Origin: Sulfurovum sp.
GTDB taxonomy: Bacteria > Campylobacterota > Campylobacteria > Campylobacterales > Sulfurovaceae
DNA length: 60,898 bases
Reading direction: 5' to 3'
NCBI GenBank assembly: GCA_020721345.1
Contig: DYMX01000005.1
Location: 1 to 60,898, forward strand
Below, in pieces: positions 15,904 through 24,116 of the stretch. The position numbers and the translations under genes are program-made. Within the stretch, counting starts at the first letter, position 1; every line of letters begins with the position of its first letter. The notes beneath the pieces are model-generated. The model searched no databases. It worked only from the letters and a program-made list of their open reading frames with translations, and had not been told where the DNA came from.

Positions 15904-17019
15904 TTGAATGATACTACCTTAGTTCTACTGGGTGCCGGCAACTCTACAAGGTTTGGCTTAAAAACAAAAAAACAATGGCTCTACATTGGCAATGATCCAT
16001 TGTGGTATTTTGTAACAAAACAGTTTAAAAAATACGATTTTAAAGAAATTATCATAGTCTCATCTCTTGAAGATATAAACTATATGAAAAAATTTGATAC
16101 ATTTGTCTTTGTCGAAGGTGGAGCAAGCAGACAAGAGTCTTTAAAAAACGCGCTTCAAAATGTTTCAACTAAATATGTTCTAGTGAGCGATATAGCTAGA
16201 TGCTGTATAGACCACGATATGGTACAAAGGATCATAGAGAACAAAGAAAAAGCCCATTGCATAGTTCCTGCGCTTAGCATTTCTGATACTTTATACATAG
16301 ATAACTCACCTGCCGATAGAGAAAATTCCAAACTTATCCAAACCCCGCAGTTAAGCGAAGCTCAGCTTCTTTTGAAAGCCATTCAAACAGACAAAATATT
16401 CACTGATGACAGCAGCGCTATGCACATAAACGGAAACAAGATACTTTTTGTAGAAGGTTCACAAAATGCGCATAAACTTACCTTTGCAGATGATATCAAA
16501 AAACTTACATGCCTCAATCCCCCATCCTCAAAAACCTTTGTCGGCTTTGGGATAGATACACATCCTTTTGAAGAAAACAAACCTATGTATCTTTGTGGAG
16601 AAATCATAGAAAAAAACTTTGGATTTAAAGCTCACAGTGACGGCGATGTCGCAATACACGCCATTATAGATGCGCTTCTTGGGGCTGCAGGGCTGGGAGA
16701 TATCGGAGAATTTTTCCCTGATACGGATGAAAGATACAAAGGCATAGACTCTAAAGAGCTTCTAAAGATCTGTGTTGACAAAATAAACTCCTATGGATTT
16801 ATTATAAACAATATAGACATAACGATATTGGCAGAGATTCCAAAAATATCTCCGCATAAGGAAAAAATGAGGCGTACTCTTTCACAAATACTTGGAATAA
16901 ATCAAAGAAGCATCAACATCAAGGCCACAACATCCGAAAAATTAGGTTTTATCGGCAGATGCGAGGGCATAAGTGTCCATGCCGTTGCTACACTTTGTTA
17001 CTTTAACTGGATGGAATAA
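15904..17019 (+). CDS. ispDF: Bifunctional IspD/IspF (MEP isoprenoid pathway)
   Basis: A 371-residue fusion. Residues 1-205 are the CTP transferase IspD, with LLGAGNSTRFGLKTKKQW, GGASRQESL and DIARCC. Residues about 212-371 are IspF, with FGIDTHPFEENKPMYLCG, HSDGDVAIHAIIDALLGAAGLGDIGEFFPDTD and KATTSEKLGFIGRCEGISVHAV. It makes CDP-methylerythritol and then the cyclic diphosphate. The fusion is normal in Campylobacterota. The start is TTG 15904 behind AAGGA. The metal ligands Asp/His of IspF (DTH) are intact. It overlaps the regulator gene at its 3' end by one base. Confidence 0.94.
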   Translation: MNDTTLVLLGAGNSTRFGLKTKKQWLYIGNDPLWYFVTKQFKKYDFKEIIIVSSLEDINYMKKFDTFVFVEGGASRQESLKNALQNVSTKYVLVSDIARCCIDHDMVQRIIENKEKAHCIVPALSISDTLYIDNSPADRENSKLIQTPQLSEAQLLLKAIQTDKIFTDDSSAMHINGNKILFVEGSQNAHKLTFADDIKKLTCLNPPSSKTFVGFGIDTHPFEENKPMYLCGEIIEKNFGFKAHSDGDVAIHAIIDALLGAAGLGDIGEFFPDTDERYKGIDSKELLKICVDKINSYGFIINNIDITILAEIPKISPHKEKMRRTLSQILGINQRSINIKATTSEKLGFIGRCEGISVHAVATLCYFNWME

Positions 17020-17897
17020 TGAAAATAATAATTGTAGAAAATGAACTCTATCTAGCTCAAAGCATAGCTTCAAAAATAAGTTTGAACGGTTTTGAGTTTG
17101 AGATACACCGCTCGCCGAAAGAGGCAATGGAAACAGAGGGCGATGTTTACCTGCTCTCAACAAATGCCCCAAATCAAACTCTGTACTCTTTTATACAAAA
17201 ACACAAAGATAAAATAATTATCTTGATGGTTAATTATATAAACAATGACACCGTGGGAGAACCTATCAAGCTTGGCGCTATTGACTATATATTAAAACCG
17301 TTTAGAATTGAGGAATTGTTTAGAAAAATCGAACATTATAAAGAACATCAGAAATTAAAACAACAAGTAGCTTTTTTAAATGACTACATGGAATCAAAAT
17401 TTAAAAGCATTGATGACGCAAGCAGCCAAACTATAACTTCAAATCAATCTGTGATCATAACAAACAATCAAGCAATATCCGAGAAGCTCGCTTTTGATTA
17501 TGCAAATGTAAATAATTTAAATTTGGTTTTTTTAACTCTTCAAGAGGGAAGCTGGAAGCATAAACTAAAGCAAAATGAAAATGAAATATTCTATATTGAC
17601 GATTTTGACAGTTTAAAAAAAGCGGAAAAAGAGAATATATTAAATGAACTGTCAAAATACAATTTTATCTTGAGAAGCAGCAGTGAGCTTGAAACGGATT
17701 ATGCAAAGATCGAGATATTGGCAAAGAACAGAATGAACTATCAAAGCGACATATTGACAATAGATGAATATATCCAGCACATAATTTTAGAATTTCAAGG
17801 CAAATATCCAGATACTGAGCTCTCTAAAAAATTAGGCATGTCAAGAAAAAGTTTGTGGGAAAAAAGGAAGAAGTATGACCTTTACAAAAAGAAATAA
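17019..17897 (+). CDS. HP1021/CemR-type atypical response regulator
   Basis: A 292-residue regulator. Residues 1-115 are a receiver-like domain (MKIIIVENELYLAQSI; AIDYILKPF with Lys93), but the residue where the phospho-Asp should be is Ser47 (DVYLLS), so it is an atypical, phosphorylation-independent receiver. A poorly conserved middle follows, and the last 40 residues form a Fis-like helix-turn-helix (LSKKLGMSRKSLWEKRKKYDLY). Its place between ispDF and an ATP-sulfurylase homologue matches the order I recall for HP1021/Cj1608, an orphan regulator that acts on redox response and binds oriC. TAATG couples it to ispDF. Confidence 0.82.
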   Translation: MKIIIVENELYLAQSIASKISLNGFEFEIHRSPKEAMETEGDVYLLSTNAPNQTLYSFIQKHKDKIIILMVNYINNDTVGEPIKLGAIDYILKPFRIEELFRKIEHYKEHQKLKQQVAFLNDYMESKFKSIDDASSQTITSNQSVIITNNQAISEKLAFDYANVNNLNLVFLTLQEGSWKHKLKQNENEIFYIDDFDSLKKAEKENILNELSKYNFILRSSSELETDYAKIEILAKNRMNYQSDILTIDEYIQHIILEFQGKYPDTELSKKLGMSRKSLWEKRKKYDLYKKK

Positions 17898-19065
17898 ATC
17901 AATTCACATTGACATAGAAGCATTGTCTTCGCTTGCGCTCGTTCAAGCCGGATTGATACATCCGGTAATTGGTCTAATGAACAAAAAAACATCTCAAGAA
18001 GTTGATAAAAACAAGGTATTCAAAGGCATGCCGTTCCCATTTTCATTTATACTTGCGCCCAGTGGAAAAAGAAATCATGAAACTCTGCTATCCCTAAAGA
18101 CGGGAGAGACTATAGCTCTTATCAGCAACAAAAAAAAGGTTGGTGAACTTATAGTTGAAGAAACCTTCGAGATAGACACACAGCAGAGGATATTTAATAT
18201 TTTTGGAACAAACGATACGCTTCACCCTGGTGTAAAAAATACCATAAATAGACTTGGTAAAATAGCAGTGAGTGGAAAATATAACGTCAACTATCCTCCT
18301 ATTGCAGATAATATAGAAAAAGTTAAAGATGTCATAAAAAAAACCGGTTCAAAAAAAGTAACCGGAATCATGCTCGCAGCTAATCCATTTAACAGAGTTC
18401 ATGAAAGAATGATCAGACAAACACTGAACAGCTCTGACATAGCGATACTTTTTCTTAGAAAACCGTTTACAAATGACGGGCTAAGCTATGATATCAGGCA
18501 TAAATCGCTTATAAAGCTCATTGACAATTTTTTGCCTAAAAATAAAGTTATAATAGTTCCTTTTGAAAATACTTATATTTTTGCAGGATACAATGAGCTT
18601 ATACTTGATGCGATAGTGGCTAAAAACTATGGGTGCAGTGTGCTTATGGTCGGGAAAAATCACGGTGGATTGGGTCTGTATTATCTTGACAACGAAGTAA
18701 ATACGATTTTTAGCCAGTGCAAAAATCTTGGTATTGATATCAATATGGTCGAAGAGTATGTTTATTGCAATATCTGCAAAACGCTCGTCTGCAATGAAAC
18801 ATGTCCGCATGGCGCGCATCATCATATCAAATATAACTCCAGTGCGATATTGAAGCTACTTGAACATGGGGTTGTTCCACCGACTATTTTAGTAAGAAAA
18901 GAGGTTTCAGCATATATTCTGTCAAAATTATTTCCAAATAGATTTCACAATATACAAAATCTATACTATGACCTGTTTCCAAACTCGGGTTTGCTTGAAG
19001 AGCAGACAAATGAGTCATTTTATACAGAACTTATAAATCTATATCAAACAAGTTCACTAACATAA
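17875..19065 (+). CDS. ATP sulfurylase homologue with altered active site
   Basis: A 396-residue protein with the sulfate adenylyltransferase fold order: PUA-like N-terminus to about residue 150 and the nucleotidyl domain after. Yet the catalytic signature QxRNPxHxxHE reads LAANPFNRVHE (167-177): the Gln, Arg and first His are replaced. The second motif GRDHAG reads GKNHGG (260-265). The zinc cluster is kept: Cys298, Cys301, Cys306, Cys310 and His312 (YCNICKTLVCNETCPH). I therefore doubt normal sulfate activation. It overlaps the regulator gene by 23 bp and matches the position of Cj1609. It may have a different substrate or be a regulatory partner. Confidence 0.78.
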   Translation: MTFTKRNKSIHIDIEALSSLALVQAGLIHPVIGLMNKKTSQEVDKNKVFKGMPFPFSFILAPSGKRNHETLLSLKTGETIALISNKKKVGELIVEETFEIDTQQRIFNIFGTNDTLHPGVKNTINRLGKIAVSGKYNVNYPPIADNIEKVKDVIKKTGSKKVTGIMLAANPFNRVHERMIRQTLNSSDIAILFLRKPFTNDGLSYDIRHKSLIKLIDNFLPKNKVIIVPFENTYIFAGYNELILDAIVAKNYGCSVLMVGKNHGGLGLYYLDNEVNTIFSQCKNLGIDINMVEEYVYCNICKTLVCNETCPHGAHHHIKYNSSAILKLLEHGVVPPTILVRKEVSAYILSKLFPNRFHNIQNLYYDLFPNSGLLEEQTNESFYTELINLYQTSSLT

Positions 19066-19078
19066 ACAAGGGAATTAT

Positions 19079-19570
19079 ATGTCGTTTCAAAAACTTTTTT
19101 TAACATTTTTCGGCTCAGGATTGTCCCCAAAAGCGCCCGGTACTGCCGGATCGCTTGCTGCATTCATTGTCGGTATAGGCATACTTTACACTCTTGGAGC
19201 AAATACGCTTTTTATGCTTACGCTTGCTATAACGGTTATCGCTGTTTTTGAGATAAACAAATACGAAACTGCTACAAATTCTCACGACAACAGTGAGATA
19301 GTAATAGATGAAGTAAGCGGAATGTGGATTGCCATGCTGATCGTCCAAAGCGTTCTGACAACAGTAGATAGCGTTACTGTCATTGCTTTTGGATATGCAT
19401 CAAGTTTTCTGTTTTTTAGGATCTTTGATATATACAAACCCTCTACCATAGGCTGGATAGATAGAGAGGTCAAAGGCGGGCTTGGTGTTATGGGTGATGA
19501 TGTATTGGCAGGCATTGCAAGTGGACTTCTCTCCGGACTTATAATAGTAGTGATAGAAAAAATTATTTAA
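19079..19570 (+). CDS. pgpA: Phosphatidylglycerophosphatase A
   Basis: A 163-residue inner-membrane PgpA, which removes the phosphate from phosphatidylglycerol phosphate, the step after PgsA. The N-terminal GSGLSPKAPGTAGSLAAF and the acidic EIVIDEVSGMWIA and FFRIFDIYKPSTIGWIDR motifs are diagnostic. Three or four hydrophobic segments fit a small membrane protein. It is fourth in the ispDF-regulator-sat-like set, 13 bp after the last stop, with a GGGAAT ribosome site. The synthase partner pgsA is in this window too, at 58 kb. Confidence 0.92.
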   Translation: MSFQKLFLTFFGSGLSPKAPGTAGSLAAFIVGIGILYTLGANTLFMLTLAITVIAVFEINKYETATNSHDNSEIVIDEVSGMWIAMLIVQSVLTTVDSVTVIAFGYASSFLFFRIFDIYKPSTIGWIDREVKGGLGVMGDDVLAGIASGLLSGLIIVVIEKII

Positions 19571-19589
19571 TATATACAGTTCTTTTTGA

Positions 19590-19595
19590 TATAAT
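19590..19595 (+). promoter_or_regulatory. Probable -10 box of speA
   Basis: TATAAT 27 bp before the speA start, in the 51-bp gap after pgpA, with TAGGA as ribosome site. Confidence 0.5.
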
Positions 19596-19621
19596 TATTA
19601 AAATTATACTTAGGACCATGA

Positions 19622-21481
19622 ATGAAGCATTTTGGTATAGAGATCTGGGGTGATAATAATTTTATTATCAAAAAAGAGACAATCAATGTCAACCACGGAA
19701 AACAACCATCACTTTTAGAAATTACAAATCATATAAGAGAGAAGGGATACAAAGGTCCTATCCTTCTTAGATTTCCTCATTTGATAAAAAAACAGCTGGA
19801 TACGCTTTTTCATGCTTTCAAGAGCGCTAAAAAAGAATTTGGCTACAGTGGCGACTTTCATGCCGTTTTTCCTCTCAAGGTAAATCAATTTCCAAACTTC
19901 GTAGATGAGCTAATGGATGTTGCAAAAGGTTATAACTACGGATTAGAAGCAGGAAGTAAAGCTGAGCTCATCATTGCAATGTCGCTTACTCCGATAGGCT
20001 CTCCCATAACCGTGAACGGCTTCAAAGATAAAGAGATGATCGCTTTATGCTTTATAGCCGCAAAAATGGGGCATAACATAACCATAACCATAGAAGGTAT
20101 CACTGAACTTGAAACTATCATACAAGTTGACAAAGAGCTAAACAACAATGTCAAAAAAAGAGTTGTGCCAAAAATCGGCGTCAGGATAAGACTACATAGC
20201 TCAGGTATAGGCATCTGGGCAAAAAGCGGCGGATATAGTTCAAAGTTTGGACTAACATCAACCGAGCTTATCGAAGCCTACGAAATGTTAAAAGAGTATT
20301 CGCTCTTAGATAGTCTTTGGATGATACATTTTCACATCGGCTCACAAATGGGAGATATTGCTCCACTTAAAAAAGCTCTAAGAGAGGCCGGAAATATATA
20401 TGCCGAACTTAAAAAAAGAGGCGTTGAGTCATTAAAAGCTATCAATATAGGGGGCGGTCTTGCGGTAGAATATTCACAACATCCATATGCCCAAGAGAGA
20501 AACTACTCCATCAAAGAGTTTTCTAATGACGTCATATATCTTATGCAGGAAATTTCAAAAAGCAAAAATGTTCCGGAACCTGATATCTTTACCGAATCAG
20601 GTCGTTTTATAGCCGCAAATCACTCTGTTTTGATAGCGCCTGTACTTGAACTTTTTTCACAAGAATATAATGAAAAAAGCTTGAGACTAAAAGAAAAAAA
20701 TCCTCCGCTTGTACAAGAGCTTTATGATCTGTATGATTTCCTTAAAAAAACAAACGCTAGAGAATATCTGCATGATGCCCTTGACCACATGGAGAGTCTT
20801 TTGACTTTGTTTGATTTGGGGTATATAGATCTTGAAGACAGATCAAATACCGAGATCTTGGTAAATCTTATCATCAAAAAAACCATCCAGCTTCTAAAAG
20901 ATGAAGATGCGAATGAGTTAAAACAACTGCAAGAAAAAATTCAAGAGAAATATTTGGTTAATTTTTCAGTATTCCAGTCTTTGCCTGATTTCTGGGGCTT
21001 GGGGCAAAATTTTCCTATTGTTCCTTTAAACAAACTTGATATAAAACCGACAAATCCGGCTAGTATCTGGGATATAACATGCGATAGTGACGGCGAGCTT
21101 GGATTTAAGCCAAAAACACCGTTTTATCTGCATGATATAGATGTAGAAGAGGAGGAATACTTCTTGGCATTCTTCTTGACCGGAGCTTATCAAGAAGTAC
21201 TTGGAATGAAACATAATCTTTTTACGCATCCGACAGAAGCCGTTATCAGATTTGACAAAAATGGGCAATATGAAGCTGACGGACTTATCGAGGCGCAAAA
21301 CTTGATGGATACACTAGATGACCTGGACTATGACACAAGCATTATCGACAAATCATTGAAAAATAAAATTGAAGAATCCTCCAATTTAACCAATGACGAA
21401 AAAAGAGAATTGCTCGGTACTCTTTATCTATATTTAAGTGAAAATAGTTATCTTAAGACTATTCAAGCACTTCAAAAATAA
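19622..21481 (+). CDS. speA: Biosynthetic arginine decarboxylase
   Basis: A 619-residue PLP enzyme of the alanine-racemase-fold decarboxylases. The Schiff-base Lys is Lys86 in HAVFPLKVNQ. YGLEAGSKAEL, IRLHSSGIGIWAKSGGYSSKFGL, HFHIGSQ and INIGGGLAVEY follow, and the C-terminal helical and beta domains reach residue 619, normal for SpeA. It decarboxylates arginine to agmatine, the entry to putrescine and spermidine-type amines. Carboxynorspermidine dehydrogenase lies 2.6 kb downstream. Start ATG 19622 lies behind TAGGA. cysE follows 16 bp later. Confidence 0.95.
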   Translation: MKHFGIEIWGDNNFIIKKETINVNHGKQPSLLEITNHIREKGYKGPILLRFPHLIKKQLDTLFHAFKSAKKEFGYSGDFHAVFPLKVNQFPNFVDELMDVAKGYNYGLEAGSKAELIIAMSLTPIGSPITVNGFKDKEMIALCFIAAKMGHNITITIEGITELETIIQVDKELNNNVKKRVVPKIGVRIRLHSSGIGIWAKSGGYSSKFGLTSTELIEAYEMLKEYSLLDSLWMIHFHIGSQMGDIAPLKKALREAGNIYAELKKRGVESLKAINIGGGLAVEYSQHPYAQERNYSIKEFSNDVIYLMQEISKSKNVPEPDIFTESGRFIAANHSVLIAPVLELFSQEYNEKSLRLKEKNPPLVQELYDLYDFLKKTNAREYLHDALDHMESLLTLFDLGYIDLEDRSNTEILVNLIIKKTIQLLKDEDANELKQLQEKIQEKYLVNFSVFQSLPDFWGLGQNFPIVPLNKLDIKPTNPASIWDITCDSDGELGFKPKTPFYLHDIDVEEEEYFLAFFLTGAYQEVLGMKHNLFTHPTEAVIRFDKNGQYEADGLIEAQNLMDTLDDLDYDTSIIDKSLKNKIEESSNLTNDEKRELLGTLYLYLSENSYLKTIQALQK

Positions 21482-21497
21482 ATTAATGAGGTTATAA

Positions 21498-22205
21498 ATG
21501 GGACTTTTTGCGGTAATTTTAGAAGATTTACGAACGGTTAAAAAAAACGACCCTGCCTTTAAAAGCAATTTGGAACTTTTTTTTAACTATCCAGGCATCT
21601 GGGCTCTTTTCTTTTATCGTATTGCAAATTCATTGCATAGATCCAATATCCCATATCTTCCAAGAATGCTATCAGGGCTTGGGCTGTTTTTGACCTCAAT
21701 AGACATTCATCCTGCAGCAACTATAGGCAGAAGAGTTTTTATTGACCACGGAATAGGCGTTGTGATCGGTGAAACCGCAATAATCGAGGATGATGTTTTA
21801 ATATACCAGCAAGTGACGCTTGGCGGTGTGAGTTTGGATAGAAACACAAAAAGACATCCTACCATAAAAAGCGGGACAGTTATAGGAGCTGGGGCAAAAG
21901 TACTCGGAAATATAATCATAGGAGAAAATGCAAGGATAGGCGCAAATTCAGTGGTTGTGAGAAATGTACCGGAGAACTCAACCGCCATAGGGATTCCGGC
22001 TCGTGTGATAGAAAAAGGGTTTGACAAAAGTCCTCTTAGCCACAACAAAATTCCCGACATCGACAAAGAGGTTTTTGGATATATTTTAAAAAGACTTGCT
22101 GTTTTGGAAAATGCCGTTATTTCAAAAGATACATCGAGCATAGACTCAAAAGATCACGAACTTGAAGAATTGTATCAAGCCTTCCTGAAATCAATGAAAA
22201 ACTAA
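21498..22205 (+). CDS. cysE: Serine O-acetyltransferase
   Basis: A 235-residue acyltransferase. The N-terminal helical part (to about 65) is followed by the left-handed beta-helix hexapeptide repeats: IDIHPAATIGRRVFIDHGIGVVIGET, the His in DHGIG, then ILIGENARIGANSVV and the trimer-binding tail IPARVIEKG. The C-terminal helix is longer than in short CysE forms. It acetylates serine with acetyl-CoA, the first step to cysteine. It lies 16 bp after speA with a GAGG ribosome site and is followed by a small GC hairpin. Confidence 0.93.
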   Translation: MGLFAVILEDLRTVKKNDPAFKSNLELFFNYPGIWALFFYRIANSLHRSNIPYLPRMLSGLGLFLTSIDIHPAATIGRRVFIDHGIGVVIGETAIIEDDVLIYQQVTLGGVSLDRNTKRHPTIKSGTVIGAGAKVLGNIIIGENARIGANSVVVRNVPENSTAIGIPARVIEKGFDKSPLSHNKIPDIDKEVFGYILKRLAVLENAVISKDTSSIDSKDHELEELYQAFLKSMKN

Positions 22206-22206
22206 T

Positions 22207-22219
22207 CAGGCAAAGCCTG
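22207..22219 (+). terminator. Small hairpin after cysE
   Basis: CAGGC-AAA-GCCTG directly behind the cysE stop. No U run follows, so termination is uncertain. The GGC/GCC core resembles the last stem of the dispersed three-hairpin element and could be a remnant of one. Confidence 0.35.
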
Positions 22220-22247
22220 TGTAAGTAAATTACTAATAAATAATTAG

Positions 22248-22253
22248 TATAAT
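22248..22253 (+). promoter_or_regulatory. Probable -10 box of aspC
   Basis: TATAAT 30 bp before the aspC start. An imperfect inverted repeat ACTAAT-AAATA-ATTAGT lies just upstream at 22232-22248. AAGGG serves as ribosome site. Confidence 0.45.
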
Positions 22254-22282
22254 ATTATCAATAATTTAACAAGGGTTTATAT

Positions 22283-23446
22283 ATGCTTTCAAAAAGAGTA
22301 CAAGCACTTTCACCATCGCTTACTATTGCCGTTGCGACTTTGGCAAAAGAGTTAAAAGCGGTCGGAAAAGATATTGTGAGCTTTTCTGCAGGAGAACCTG
22401 ATTTCGATACTCCTAAAAAGATCAAAGAAGAGGCTATAAGAGCCATAAATGACGGTTTCACCAAATATACCGCAACAGCAGGTATTCCGGAACTATTAAA
22501 AGCCATTAGCGGCAAGCTAAAAAGGGATAATGGTTTAGATTATAAACCAAACCAGATCATTGTAAGCAATGGCGCTAAGCAATCTCTTTTTAATCTTTTT
22601 CAAGCGGTTATAGATGATGGCGATGAAGTTATCATCCCTGCTCCATACTGGGTAACATATCCGGAACTTATTGTTTATAGCGGCGGCGTGCCTGTTATCA
22701 TAGACACGGATGAAAAAAGCGGATTTAAAATTACTCCCGAGCAGCTTAAAGATGCTATAACTCCAAATACAAAAATGGTTGTTCTTACGTCCCCATCAAA
22801 TCCTACAGGCTCGGTTTACAGCAAAGATGAACTAACAGAGATAGCGAAAGTCTTGAAAGGTACCGATATCCTAGTTGCAAGCGATGAAATGTATGAGAAG
22901 CTTGTTTTTGGAACCAAGTTTGTATCTATTGCAAGCATAAGCGAGGATATGTTTCAAAGAACCATAACCATAAACGGTTTAAGCAAATCGGTTGCCATGA
23001 CCGGATGGAGATTTGGATATCTAGCATCACCAAATAATGAGCTAGTAGCAGCTATGGACAAACTTCAAAGCCAAAGCACTTCAAATATCAATTCTATCAC
23101 TCAAAAAGCGGCCATAATTGCGTTAAACGGAGAAGTTGATGAAGAGATAGAACAAATGAGACAAGCATTTGAATCAAGGGCAAAAAAAGCCGTAGAGTTG
23201 CTAAATGAAATAGACGGTATAAGCGTACTAAAACCTCATGGGGCTTTTTATCTTTTTGTAAATATCAAAGATATTTCTAATAACTCTATGGAATTCTGCA
23301 AAGAACTGCTAAAAGAAACAGGCGTTGCCGTAGTGCCTGGTGTTGGATTTGGAAGCGAAGGGTATTTTAGATTTTCCTTTGCAACAGATATGACAACCAT
23401 ACAAGACGGTATCAGACGAATTAAAAAATTTGTAGAAAAAGATTGA
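22283..23446 (+). CDS. aspC: Aspartate aminotransferase, class I
   Basis: A 387-residue PLP aminotransferase of subgroup I-beta. FSAGEPDFDTP near residue 35, SNGAKQSLFN (PLP phosphate region), SPSNPTGSVYS, SDEMYEKL and the Schiff-base Lys235 in NGLSKSVAMTGWRFGY are present, and the C-terminal Arg is in YFRFSFA. It interconverts aspartate and 2-oxoglutarate with oxaloacetate and glutamate; related enzymes of this subgroup also accept prephenate or LL-DAP precursors. It is probably transcribed alone from its own TATAAT box and converges on the DedA gene. Confidence 0.92.
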   Translation: MLSKRVQALSPSLTIAVATLAKELKAVGKDIVSFSAGEPDFDTPKKIKEEAIRAINDGFTKYTATAGIPELLKAISGKLKRDNGLDYKPNQIIVSNGAKQSLFNLFQAVIDDGDEVIIPAPYWVTYPELIVYSGGVPVIIDTDEKSGFKITPEQLKDAITPNTKMVVLTSPSNPTGSVYSKDELTEIAKVLKGTDILVASDEMYEKLVFGTKFVSIASISEDMFQRTITINGLSKSVAMTGWRFGYLASPNNELVAAMDKLQSQSTSNINSITQKAAIIALNGEVDEEIEQMRQAFESRAKKAVELLNEIDGISVLKPHGAFYLFVNIKDISNNSMEFCKELLKETGVAVVPGVGFGSEGYFRFSFATDMTTIQDGIRRIKKFVEKD

Positions 23447-23448
23447 TT

Positions 23449-24006
23449 TTATTTTTTTGTCGCTCTCTCTAAAAAATACCATATAGCCCCAAGTATACTA
23501 AAAAGTATAAGCGGAGCTATCCATGGATTATCCGATATTTTATCAAACAGTGAAACTATAAATCCGCTGGCATAATATCCGCTTAGTCCTATCGATACCG
23601 TAAAAACTATTGAGGCAAAAAAATTATATACGGCAAACTTCCAAAATGGATATCTTGACAATCCCATACTGAGCGGAATAAGAGTTTTTAATCCATAGAT
23701 ATATTTTTTAACAAATATGACAAAACTTCCGTATTTTTTAAACATCACATGGGACAAAGCAAGCTTTCTTTTGTGATTTTTAAAATACGGCATTATGGAC
23801 TGCTTTTGATATCTTGCCAGATAAAAGAAAAAATTGTCACCCAAAAAGTTAAACAGCGCAGCAACGCCTAGAGCGATGCCTAGATCGATCTTTCCCAAGG
23901 ATGAAAAAACACCTGCAGCTGCAACGATCAAAAGCGATCCGCCGAAAGAGAAAAAAGCTATTGCCAAATATCCCCATGCAGCCAAAGAACTTAATGTTTC
24001 TTCCAT
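23449..24006 (-). CDS. DedA family membrane protein
   Basis: About 185 residues with four or five hydrophobic segments and the DedA/SNARE-associated core: FFSFGGSLLIVAAAGVFSSLGKID, ALFNFLGDNFFFYLAR, YGSFVIFVKKYIYGLKTLIPLSMG and the final helices. DedA proteins are inner-membrane proteins that move lipids such as undecaprenyl phosphate or phosphatidylethanolamine; which lipid is not evident. I chose ATG 24006, behind AAGG, because the protein then begins at the family's usual position; an ATG at 24060 would add 18 hydrophobic residues. It diverges from carboxynorspermidine dehydrogenase. Confidence 0.82.
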   Translation of the reverse strand: MEETLSSLAAWGYLAIAFFSFGGSLLIVAAAGVFSSLGKIDLGIALGVAALFNFLGDNFFFYLARYQKQSIMPYFKNHKRKLALSHVMFKKYGSFVIFVKKYIYGLKTLIPLSMGLSRYPFWKFAVYNFFASIVFTVSIGLSGYYASGFIVSLFDKISDNPWIAPLILFSILGAIWYFLERATKK

Positions 24007-24116
24007 AAAGAGCCTTAAAAAAATTTTTATAACTATACACAATTTTTCCTTTGCAACCATGGCAAATAGAGCCTCTTTATGTTAAAATTACATAGTTTTT
24101 TAAATCGGGGGTATAC

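Noticed and set aside
17875-19065. Calling this gene sat and assigning sulfate assimilation or dissimilation
   Set aside because: The Gln, Arg and His of the active-site motif are replaced, so the enzyme name would overstate the evidence.
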